Assembly (NCBI GenBank): GCA_910585875.1
Contig: CAJUIK010000043.1
Coordinates: forward strand, 1 to 15,677
DNA length: 15,677 nucleotides
From: an uncultured Eubacteriales bacterium
GTDB lineage: Bacteria > Bacillota > Clostridia > Oscillospirales > Butyricicoccaceae
Direction of reading: 5' to 3'
Below, in pieces: positions 6,276-12,654 of this stretch. How positions within the stretch are numbered: position 1 is the first letter of the stretch; every line of letters starts with the position of its first letter. The notes below the pieces were generated by a model. It was not told where the DNA came from and did not search any database. It worked only from the letters and a program-made list of their open reading frames with translations. The position numbers and the translations under genes are program-made.

Positions 6276-7448
6276 ATGGATAACAAAGAACGGGCCTTAC
6301 AGGCCCATAAGGATTGGCAGGGCAAAATTGAAGTCGTGGCCCGCTGCAAGATTGAAAACGCCGACGACCTGACTGTGGCCTATACCCCCGGCGTGGCCGA
6401 ACCCTGCCTGGCCATCAGCAAAGACCCGGATTTGAGCTATACCTATACCCGCCGGGGCAATCTGGTGGCCGTAGTAACAGACGGCACCGCCGTTCTGGGC
6501 TTGGGCGATATCGGCCCCGAGGCCGGTATGCCGGTCATGGAGGGCAAATGCGCCCTGTTCAAGGCTTTTGCCGACGTAGACGCCTTCCCCCTGTGCGTGC
6601 GCAGCAAGAGCGTGGACGATATCGTCAACACAGTCAAGCTGCTGGCCGGCTCCTTCGGCGGCGTCAACCTGGAGGATATCTCCGCCCCCCGGTGCTTTGA
6701 AATCGAGCGCCGCCTGAAGCAGGAATGCGATATCCCCATCTTCCACGACGACCAACACGGCACCGCCATCATTACCGCCGCCGCCATGATCAACGCCTGC
6801 CGCCTGACGGGCAAAAAGATGTCCGAGCTGAACATGGTCGTTTCCGGCGCCGGCGCCGCCGCCGTGGCCGTGGCCCGGCTACTGCTGTCCATGGGTATCG
6901 GCGACGTCGTCCTGGTCAACCGGGGCGGGGCCGTCTGCCAGAGCCGCCCAGACCTGAACCCCGAGCTCCAGGCCATGGCCAAGATCACCAACAAGCAGGG
7001 CAAACAGGGGACTCTGGCCCAGGTCGTCAAAGGCGCCGACGTGTTTTTGGGCCTGTCCGCCCCCGGCGTGCTGACTGCCGAGATGGTTTCCACCATGAAC
7101 AAAGACCCCATGGTCTTTGCCTGCGCCAACCCTGTGCCCGAGATTTACCCCGAAGAGGCCAAAAAGGGCGGCGCCGCCGTGGTGGGCACGGGCCGCAGCG
7201 ATTACCCCAACCAGATCAACAACGTGCTGGCCTTCCCCGGCGTGTTCCGGGGCGCTCTGGACGTGCGGGCCAGCGACATCAACGACGAGATGAAAGCCGC
7301 CGCCGCTTATGCCATCGCGGATATCGTAACCCCTGAAGAGCTGACCGCCGATTACATCCTGCCCGCCGCCTTCGATAAGCGCGTGGGCCCCGCCGTGGCC
7401 AAAGCCGTGGCCGAGGCCGCCCGCAAATCCGGCGTCAGCCGGGTATAA
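6276..7448 (+). CDS. Malic enzyme (oxidative decarboxylation of malate)
   Basis: A 390-residue protein of the short bacterial malic enzyme class, which converts malate and NAD(P)+ to pyruvate, CO2 and NAD(P)H using Mn2+ or Mg2+. Catalytic elements are visible: Tyr36 in AYTPGVAEPC, Lys91 in EGKCALFKAFADVDAFPLC, metal ligands E133/D134 in LEDISAPRCFEIE, and D158/D159 in FHDDQHGTAI. The dinucleotide fold has GAGAAA at 191-196. At the end of its second strand the usual VDR-type segment reads VNR (N215), so cofactor preference should not be assumed. AGGAG at 6261-6265 precedes the ATG. It is the last gene of the operon, 32 bases after the transketolase subunit, and is followed by a terminator. Confidence 0.95.
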   Translation: MDNKERALQAHKDWQGKIEVVARCKIENADDLTVAYTPGVAEPCLAISKDPDLSYTYTRRGNLVAVVTDGTAVLGLGDIGPEAGMPVMEGKCALFKAFADVDAFPLCVRSKSVDDIVNTVKLLAGSFGGVNLEDISAPRCFEIERRLKQECDIPIFHDDQHGTAIITAAAMINACRLTGKKMSELNMVVSGAGAAAVAVARLLLSMGIGDVVLVNRGGAVCQSRPDLNPELQAMAKITNKQGKQGTLAQVVKGADVFLGLSAPGVLTAEMVSTMNKDPMVFACANPVPEIYPEEAKKGGAAVVGTGRSDYPNQINNVLAFPGVFRGALDVRASDINDEMKAAAAYAIADIVTPEELTADYILPAAFDKRVGPAVAKAVAEAARKSGVSRV

Positions 7449-7519
7449 ACAGGTTGGCCAAATAACTAAGCCAATCGAATAACCAGTCTTGGCAATAACG
7501 CCGGCAGCCTGACGCAAAG

Positions 7520-7546
7520 AAACGCCGTCCCCAAGGACGGCGTTTT
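7520..7546 (+). terminator. Terminator of the metabolic operon
   Basis: An 11-bp stem (AAACGCCGTCC, 7520-7530, with 7535-7545) and CCAA loop are followed by TTTT, about 70 bases after the malic enzyme stop. Confidence 0.85.
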
Positions 7547-7549
7547 ATC

Positions 7550-7623
7550 TTCCCATTTTCCGCAGAACATGATAGAATTCCTGATAGAGATTCTGCCAAA
7601 CTCCTGCAAAATCGCAGATTTTG
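7550..7623 (+). promoter_or_regulatory. Candidate promoter and inverted repeat before the R-M gene
   Basis: TTCCCA (7550-7555), 17 bases, then TAGAAT (7573-7578) with an extended TGA. Downstream is a 7-bp inverted repeat, CAAAATC (7607-7613) / GATTTTG (7617-7623), with a 3-base loop, in the presumed leader. Both are plausible control elements. No controller (C) gene is adjacent. Confidence 0.4.
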
Positions 7624-7674
7624 TCGGCTTATTTAGAAATAACAGCGCAACTTCTTTTATGGGAGGAAAATCAC

Positions 7675-10485
7675 ATGACAGACGCCCAAAAACGGGCCGC
7701 CGCCGCGAAATTTGCGGAAACTTGGGCGGGACGAGGGAACGAAAAAGGAGAAAGCCAGCCTTTTTGGCTGTCTTTGCTGCGCAATGTTTACGGCGTGGAA
7801 GCTCCTGAAAATTTTATCGTCTTTGAAGAAAAAGTGATCCTGGATCACGCCAGCTTTATGGACGGATATATCGAGAGCACCCATGTCCTAATTGAGCAAA
7901 AAGGCTTGAAGAAAAACTTGAAGCAGCCCGTCAAGCAATCAGACGGCTCTTTGTTGACGCCATTTCAACAGGCCAAGCGATATTCTGACAGTTTGCCCTA
8001 TTCCCGCCGCCCCCGCTGGATTGTCATTTGCAATTTTGAGGAGTTCCACATCTATGACATGGAGCGGCCCAACGACGACCCAGAAAGCCTCTTGCTCCCC
8101 GACCTGCCAAAAGAATATGACCGGCTGAATTTCCTGGTAGACCAAGAAGACGGCCACATCCAAAAGGAAATGGACGTCTCCCTCAAAGCCGGCGATTTGG
8201 TGGGGCTCCTCTATAACGCCCTGCTCCCCAAATATGAAAACCCCGAAAGCCCGGAAACGCTGAAAAGCCTGAATATGCTGTGCGTCCGGCTGGTGTTCTG
8301 CCTCTATGCCGACGACGCCGGAATTTTTGGCCAAAAAGATATGTTCCATGATTATCTCAAACATCACCGCTCCGAGGACAGGCGGGCTTTGATCGACCTA
8401 TTCCGCACGCTGGATCAAGACAACTCCCGCCGGGATCCCTATATGGACGACGATCTGGCCGCTTTCCCCTATGTCAACGGCGGGCTTTTCTCCGATGAAT
8501 CCATCGAAATCCCCCGCTTGGGCGACGACGTCTTCGACCTAATTCTCAACCAGGCCAGCGCCTTCAACTGGAGAGAAATCAGCCCCACCATCTTCGGCGC
8601 GGTTTTTGAGAGCACCCTAAACCCAGAGACCCGCCGCTCCGGCGGGATGCACTATACCAGTATTGAAAATATTCATAAGGTCATCGACCCTCTCTTTTTG
8701 GACGAGCTGGAGCGCGAATTTCAGAGCGCAATGGCGCTAAAAACAAAAATTGCCTGGAAAAACGCCCTGGAAAAATTGCAGGACAAGCTGGCTTCTCTCA
8801 AATTTCTGGATCCCGCCTGCGGCTCCGGCAATTTCCTGACAGAAACCTATCTCTCCCTCCGCCGGCTGGAAAACCGCATTATCCTGGCCAAAACGGGGGA
8901 TATCGAGGGGCAGATCGGTTTCAAAGGCGAATTCGCAAAGTCAATCCAGGTTTCCATCGGCCAGTTTTACGGCATCGAACTCAATGATTTTGCCGTGTCC
9001 GTCGCCCGGACGGCCCTTTGGATTGCGGAAAACCAAATGCTCAAGCAGACGGAAGATATTATCCATCAAAAAATAGATTTTCTTCCCCTCAAATCCTACG
9101 CCAATATCACCGAAGGAAACGCCCTGCGGCTAAATTGGGAGGATGTCGTCCCCAAACAGGAGCTGAGCTATATTATGGGCAACCCGCCCTTTGTGGGCGC
9201 CCGGTTGATGGATTCTAACCAGAAAAACGACCTGAACGCAATCTTTGAAGGGTGGAAAAACGCTGGAAACCTGGATTATGTGTGTTGTTGGTACAAGAAA
9301 ACTGCCGACTTAATCGCCGGTTCCAAAATTCGGGCGGCGCTGGTATCCACCAATTCTATCGCCCAGGGGGAAGCTGTGGCCAACCTCTGGAAGCCCCTGT
9401 TTGAATCCGGCGTCCATATCGATTTTGCCCGCCGCACCTTTCGCTGGGATAGCGAAGCAAAGATCAAAGCCCACGTCCATTGCGTCGTCGTGGGCTTCAG
9501 CGTCGCGCCAAACCCTCAACCCAAACGGCTGTTTATGGCAGAACGGGAACAGGCCGTGCAAAATATCAACGGCTATCTGCTGGATGGGGAAAATATCTTT
9601 GTGGAAAGCCGCAGCCAGCCTCTTTGCGCCGTGCCGGAAATCGGCATTGGTAATATGCCTATCGACGGCGGCAATTATTTATTCACCAAAGAAGAAGCAA
9701 AAGAATTTCTGAAAGCCGAGCCCGCCGCAAAAAAATGGTTCCGCCCCTGGTACGGCGCTCAGGAGTTTATCAATCGCCAGCCTCGCTATTGCCTATGGCT
9801 GGGCGACTGCCCGCCGAACGAATTGCGGAAAATGCCCTATTGTTTAAAGCGTGTAGAAGCTGTTCAACAATTCCGTAATAACAGCAAAAGAGCTTCAACA
9901 AGAAAATTGGCTTTTACCCCCACTCTTTTTGGAACAGAAAATATACAAGAGAACCCATACCTAATTATTCCTGAAACATCTGCGGAAACACGCCGTTATA
10001 TCCCCATTGGCTTTATGCCTTCAACTGTTCTATGCAGTAATGCCGTAAAAATTGTTCCAAATTCTACTTTATATCATTTCGGCGTCCTCACCTCCAACGT
10101 TCATATGGCCTGGATGCGGGCAGTTTGCGGGCGGCTGAAAAGCGATTACCGTTATTCTAAGGACGTGGTCTACAACAACTTCCCCTGGCCCTCCCCCACG
10201 CCAGCCCAAAGGGCCAAAATTGAGCAGACCGCCCAGGCTGTCCTGGACGCCCGGGCTCAACATACGGATTGCTCCTTGGCTGATCTTTATGACGAAATCG
10301 CCATGCCCCCAAACCTGCGTACAGCCCATCAAAACAACGACCGGGCCGTCATGGAGGCCTATGGGCTGCCTGTAGGCAAAACCTCAGAAAGCCAGTGCGT
10401 CGCCCATCTGATGAAGCTCTATCAGCAGCTGGCCGCCCAGCAAGACGGCCTTTCCCCAAAGTCAAAGAAAAAGAACCCCCGATAG
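7675..10485 (+). CDS. MmeI-like single-chain restriction-modification enzyme (type IIG/IIL)
   Basis: A 936-residue protein close in length to MmeI (about 920). The N-terminal nuclease region has D63-X10-E74-Q-K76 within a FMDGYI...VLIEQKG block, fitting the PD-(D/E)XK pattern. A helical linker (about 170-350) leads to an N6-adenine methyltransferase domain: motif I FLDPACGSGNF (377-387), motif II region YGIELNDFA, and catalytic NPPF (503-506). The C-terminal third has the target-recognition signatures RPWYGAQEFINRQPRYCLWL, PIGFM and GRLKSDYRYS...NNFPWP. Such enzymes methylate one strand of an asymmetric site and cut at a distance. The ATG at 7675 is chosen for its GGGAGG site; an upstream TTG (7621) has none. 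Residues about 722-802 are encoded by markedly AT-rich DNA. No separate methylase or specificity gene is present, as expected for this class. The recognition sequence cannot be read by eye. Confidence 0.93.
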   Translation: MTDAQKRAAAAKFAETWAGRGNEKGESQPFWLSLLRNVYGVEAPENFIVFEEKVILDHASFMDGYIESTHVLIEQKGLKKNLKQPVKQSDGSLLTPFQQAKRYSDSLPYSRRPRWIVICNFEEFHIYDMERPNDDPESLLLPDLPKEYDRLNFLVDQEDGHIQKEMDVSLKAGDLVGLLYNALLPKYENPESPETLKSLNMLCVRLVFCLYADDAGIFGQKDMFHDYLKHHRSEDRRALIDLFRTLDQDNSRRDPYMDDDLAAFPYVNGGLFSDESIEIPRLGDDVFDLILNQASAFNWREISPTIFGAVFESTLNPETRRSGGMHYTSIENIHKVIDPLFLDELEREFQSAMALKTKIAWKNALEKLQDKLASLKFLDPACGSGNFLTETYLSLRRLENRIILAKTGDIEGQIGFKGEFAKSIQVSIGQFYGIELNDFAVSVARTALWIAENQMLKQTEDIIHQKIDFLPLKSYANITEGNALRLNWEDVVPKQELSYIMGNPPFVGARLMDSNQKNDLNAIFEGWKNAGNLDYVCCWYKKTADLIAGSKIRAALVSTNSIAQGEAVANLWKPLFESGVHIDFARRTFRWDSEAKIKAHVHCVVVGFSVAPNPQPKRLFMAEREQAVQNINGYLLDGENIFVESRSQPLCAVPEIGIGNMPIDGGNYLFTKEEAKEFLKAEPAAKKWFRPWYGAQEFINRQPRYCLWLGDCPPNELRKMPYCLKRVEAVQQFRNNSKRASTRKLAFTPTLFGTENIQENPYLIIPETSAETRRYIPIGFMPSTVLCSNAVKIVPNSTLYHFGVLTSNVHMAWMRAVCGRLKSDYRYSKDVVYNNFPWPSPTPAQRAKIEQTAQAVLDARAQHTDCSLADLYDEIAMPPNLRTAHQNNDRAVMEAYGLPVGKTSESQCVAHLMKLYQQLAAQQDGLSPKSKKKNPR
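9838..10078 (+). other. AT-rich patch inside the target-recognition domain
   Basis: By hand count 9841-10080 is about 37% GC, against about 58% in the 60 bases before and about 62% in the 60 bases after. The reading frame stays open and conserved R-M residues continue across it. This suggests a recombined specificity segment in an otherwise host-like gene. Confidence 0.7.
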
Positions 10486-10614
10486 CGGAGATGGATCCTC
10501 CTATGGCAAAGGCGGGTTTGGAGCGAAAATCGGATTGACATTTCAATAAAATTGCACTGCTAAATATAGAAAGAAGCGCTGCCGGCAAACGGTTATCCCC
10601 CTACAGTTGGTTGA

Positions 10615-10657
10615 GAAGTAACCGCTTGCTTCGTGGGCAAAGCGGTTACTTCTTTTT
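10615..10657 (+). terminator. Hairpin terminator after the R-M gene
   Basis: GAAGTAACCGCTT (10615-10627) pairs with AAGCGGTTACTTC (10640-10652), with two further GC pairs after a single bulge, and is followed by TTTTT. It lies about 130 bases after the R-M stop. The GTAACCGC/GCGGTTAC stem is one I remember near small toxin genes of Firmicutes. Confidence 0.75.
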
Positions 10658-10684
10658 ATTGACCCGAATAAACAGGGCAATCAT
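10646..10684 (-). pseudogene. Possible C-terminal remnant of a small holin-like toxin gene
   Basis: A minus-strand frame reads MIALFIRVNKKK and stops at a TAA within the arm of the GTAACCGC hairpin. Its hydrophobic-then-lysine ending and the position of the hairpin recall Hol-Tox/BsrG-like type I toxin peptides. An in-frame stop lies four codons upstream and no N-terminal part was found, so it would be a decayed copy. Low confidence. Confidence 0.25.
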
Positions 10685-10742
10685 GTCAACGATTTAAATA
10701 CCTATCTGAATCAGATTTGTTTTTTTCCAAAGCCAATCCGCA

Positions 10743-10766
10743 AAAAGCCCCCTTTAAGGGGCTTTT
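10743..10766 (-). terminator. Terminator of the ImmA-like operon
   Basis: AAAAGCCCC (10743-10751) pairs with GGGGCTTTT (10758-10766). On the minus strand the stem is followed by a T-run, 48 bases beyond the metalloprotease stop. Confidence 0.75.
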
Positions 10767-10813
10767 CTGTTTGCGTGGCTTACACAGCCACAAAAATTCA
10801 TCTGGCCCTTTTC

Positions 10814-11242
10814 TCAGCTCTGTCCCACCTTCAGCCGGTATTCGATCAGATCTTCGCTGACGCCGAAGGCCCGGGCCAGCTGAGGGATGGTGAAATCCCC
10901 ATATTCCCGCAGCTCCTCGTCGTCAATCAGCAGGCAGACGGCGAAGCGATTGGCTTCGATTTCGTATCGGTTCACCGAAAGCAGCGTATTTTTGCGCAAA
11001 AAGGGGGTGTTGGCCTTGGGGTGCAAAATGGCGTGGCCCAGCTCGTGAGCGCAGGTAAAAAGCCGCTGGGGCTCGGTGAGCCCGTTGTTGATATGGATAA
11101 ACTGCTGCCGGTAGCTGCGGCTGTAGTAGCCTCGGATAGAGCCCAGCGGCTCTTCTATCACGATAATACGCCGCTGACGGGCGATGGCAAAGGGATCCCG
11201 GGTTTCATAATATTGGATTAGCTGGGCGGCTGTTTTCAGCAA
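10814..11242 (-). CDS. ImmA/IrrE-family zinc metallo-endopeptidase
   Basis: A 142-residue protein whose zinc motif is AHELGHAIL (HELGH, 66-70), with a likely third ligand E96 in YEIEANRFA. These are hallmarks of the ImmA/IrrE (DUF955) family. Known members cleave or remove XRE-type repressors: ImmA acts on ImmR in ICEBs1, and IrrE on DdrO in Deinococcus, switching on mobile elements or stress genes. The start is TTG at 11242, preceded by GAGGTG overlapping the upstream stop; no ATG fits. It is the second gene of a leftward operon, 11 bases after an unknown 87-residue protein. No repressor is encoded next to it, which is unusual. The two XRE genes in the window (1254-1502 and 14768-15157) are several kilobases away. 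The target is therefore unknown. Confidence 0.9.
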   Translation of the reverse strand: MLKTAAQLIQYYETRDPFAIARQRRIIVIEEPLGSIRGYYSRSYRQQFIHINNGLTEPQRLFTCAHELGHAILHPKANTPFLRKNTLLSVNRYEIEANRFAVCLLIDDEELREYGDFTIPQLARAFGVSEDLIEYRLKVGQS

Positions 11243-11253
11243 AGGGCGTCACC

Positions 11254-11517
11254 TCAATCCCTGCGATATTTTTTGGGAGTAAATTTCTGCTTGGCCAGCT
11301 TTTTGCCAATCAGCAGCTGGTTTTGCAGGCTGGCCCGCAGCAAGCGGCTGGTTTCCTCGTCCAGCGCCTCGCCGTCGAACATCAGCGCCCCCCGGGGGTT
11401 TTCCGCCGCTCCCGCCATGGCCTCCAGCCGCCGGGCCATATCCCGCCGATCCCGGGCCGTCAGCGTCGGCCGGAGGGTTTGTTCTCCGTCCTGCCGGTTT
11501 TTTCTTTGCTCCGCCAT
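11254..11517 (-). CDS. Small charged protein of unknown function, partner of the ImmA-like protease
   Basis: An 87-residue, highly charged protein with no recognised domain. It is rich in Arg, Glu, Lys and Gln, lacks hydrophobic segments, and is probably mostly helical. The middle has ARDRRDMARRLEAMAG and the end is strongly basic (KKLAKQKFTPKKYRRD). The start ATG at 11517 is chosen because the upstream promoter and operator-like site would exclude the longer in-frame start, and AAGGGG precedes this ATG. It is the first gene of a two-gene operon with the metalloprotease. By position it takes the place a repressor occupies in ImmR-ImmA systems, but it shows no helix-turn-helix pattern. It could be a substrate, inhibitor or adaptor of the protease; that is speculation from context. 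Confidence 0.7.
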   Translation of the reverse strand: MAEQRKNRQDGEQTLRPTLTARDRRDMARRLEAMAGAAENPRGALMFDGEALDEETSRLLRASLQNQLLIGKKLAKQKFTPKKYRRD

Positions 11518-11535
11518 ATAGTTACGCCCCTTTTC

Positions 11536-11579
11536 GTACATTTGTACTTTTATCATACCACTCCTATTGAAATTGTCAA
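11536..11579 (-). promoter_or_regulatory. Strong promoter with palindromic operator-like site
   Basis: On the minus strand TTGACA (11579-11574) and TATGAT (11557-11552) are 16 bases apart. Just downstream is the palindrome GTACAAATGTAC (11547-11536), near the expected transcription start, where a repressor would block initiation. Confidence 0.7.
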
Positions 11580-11611
11580 GACATTCCCTTCTCCCTGTCA
11601 GCGATTTTCCA

Positions 11612-11641
11612 TTGCATCCACTCTGCTTTGCATGGTATACT
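11612..11641 (+). promoter_or_regulatory. Promoter of the PepSY protein gene
   Basis: TTGCAT (11612-11617) and TATACT (11636-11641) are 18 bases apart, with an extended TGG before the -10. It is divergent from the ImmA operon promoter and about 90 bases before the ATG. Confidence 0.6.
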
Positions 11642-11729
11642 ATTTGCAGGACGCGTCCCACGGCGCGAACTGAGTTTCGGCGATTGCCAGCCCGAACTCA
11701 ATCCAAATCGATAAAGGAGCGGAACACAC

Positions 11730-12500
11730 ATGAAACATTTTTGGAAAAACCAGCGTTTTCAAGGCTTTTTGATGGGCGCTCTCAGCTGCGGCTTGGCGGT
11801 AAGCCTGTGCGGCGCGGCCTTCGCCGCCAGCCGAAGCATCTCTGTTTCTGACGGGATTCAAATCGTCATGAACGGCCAGGCGTTTCAGCCCAAGGATTCC
11901 AAAGGCGCCCCTGTGGAGCTGTTCAATTACAACGGCACCGTGTATGCCCCTGTTCGGGCTCTATGCCAACAAGCGGGCATGAAAGTCTCCTATGACAGCG
12001 CCTCCAAGACAGTGACGGTAACCTCCCCCTCGGCCCCCGCCGGCGGCCAGACGGCTCCCTCTCAAACCGGAAAGCTCACGGACGAACAGGCCCGCCAGCG
12101 GGCTCTGGATCATGCCAAGCTCTCCGCCAACAACGTTACTTTCCTGAAAACCGAGCTGGATACCGACGACGGCCGCTCAGTTTACGAAGTTGAGTTTGTC
12201 AGCGGCCAGACGGAATACGACTATGAAATCGACGCCGCTACCGGCGAAATTTTGAAAAATTCCCAAAAAACCCATCCCTCCGCCGGCGTTTCCGACGCCA
12301 GCGGCCCTGTCACTGAGGCCAAGGCCCGGGAAATCGCCCTGGCCAAAGCCCCCGGCGCTTCTGTGATCAAGTGCAAGCGGGATCGGGAAGACGGCGTGGA
12401 AATTTTTGAAATCGAGCTGCGCAAAGGCGCTGTGGAATATGACTGCGAAATCGAAATCGCCACCGGCAGAATCCTCAAATGGGAGGAAGACCGGGATTAA
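11730..12500 (+). CDS. Exported protein: stalk-type domain plus two PepSY domains
   Basis: A 256-residue protein with a signal peptide (basic start, hydrophobic stretch to about residue 30, likely cleavage after AFA at 32). Residues about 36-98 resemble the copper-amine-oxidase-like stalk domain: ISVSDGIQIVMNGQ, then GTVYAPVRALCQQAG, then YDSASKTVTV. Two PepSY repeats follow after a Pro/Ala/Gly-rich linker, at about 116-176 (ending YDYEIDAATGEIL) and 194-252 (ending YDCEIEIATGRIL). PepSY domains are proposed to inhibit or modulate peptidases and are common outside the membrane. The protein is therefore probably cell-wall or membrane-associated, with an unknown partner. AAAGGAG (11713-11719) precedes the ATG. 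It is monocistronic, with its own promoter and terminator. Confidence 0.88.
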   Translation: MKHFWKNQRFQGFLMGALSCGLAVSLCGAAFAASRSISVSDGIQIVMNGQAFQPKDSKGAPVELFNYNGTVYAPVRALCQQAGMKVSYDSASKTVTVTSPSAPAGGQTAPSQTGKLTDEQARQRALDHAKLSANNVTFLKTELDTDDGRSVYEVEFVSGQTEYDYEIDAATGEILKNSQKTHPSAGVSDASGPVTEAKAREIALAKAPGASVIKCKRDREDGVEIFEIELRKGAVEYDCEIEIATGRILKWEEDRD

Positions 12501-12529
12501 CCCTCCCGCTTCTCTTTCCCTATCTTTTT

Positions 12530-12571
12530 GCAAGGCCCGGCTGCTCATAGCCGGGCCTTGCGCCGTTTTTT
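12530..12571 (+). terminator. Terminator of the PepSY gene
   Basis: A 13-bp perfect stem (GCAAGGCCCGGCT, 12530-12542, with 12549-12561) and 6-base loop. The T-run at 12566-12571 follows after four bases. Confidence 0.85.
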
Positions 12572-12591
12572 CCGAATTTACCGCCAGTTCA

Positions 12592-12638
12592 TTGTGCCGG
12601 CCCCTTTACTGTGATAAAATAAAACTATCTTATTTTAT
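12592..12638 (+). promoter_or_regulatory. Promoter and inverted repeat of the DUF4914-like gene
   Basis: TTGTGC (12592-12597), 17 bases, then an extended -10, TGA-TAAAAT (12615-12620). Overlapping the -10 is a perfect 9-bp inverted repeat, ATAAAATAA (12614-12622) / TTATTTTAT (12630-12638), ending just before the ribosome site. It could be an operator or an mRNA hairpin. Confidence 0.5.
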
Positions 12639-12654
12639 AATGGAGGAATTTGGG

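Larger units (their letters stand above)
10486..10813. other. Non-coding, hairpin-rich interval
   Basis: About 330 bases between convergent genes with no convincing gene. It contains two strong hairpins, listed separately, and a short possible toxin-gene remnant on the minus strand. A 15-codon frame at 10491 has no support. Confidence 0.6.

Noticed and set aside
6725..7336. 203-codon open frame inside the malic enzyme gene
   Set aside because: Arg/Gly/Pro-rich out-of-frame translation of a GC-rich gene, with no start signals.
7621..7674. TTG start 18 codons upstream for the R-M enzyme
   Set aside because: No ribosome site, and it lies in the inverted-repeat arm. ATG at 7675 has GGGAGG at good spacing.
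11518..11661. Longer N-terminus for the 87-residue protein
   Set aside because: The extension would place the -35, -10 and palindromic site inside the coding sequence, and its translation does not look protein-like.
12406..12654. Upstream extension of the DUF4914-like gene
   Set aside because: It overlaps the end of the PepSY gene and crosses a strong terminator and the gene's own promoter. The ATG at 12655 has a proper ribosome site.
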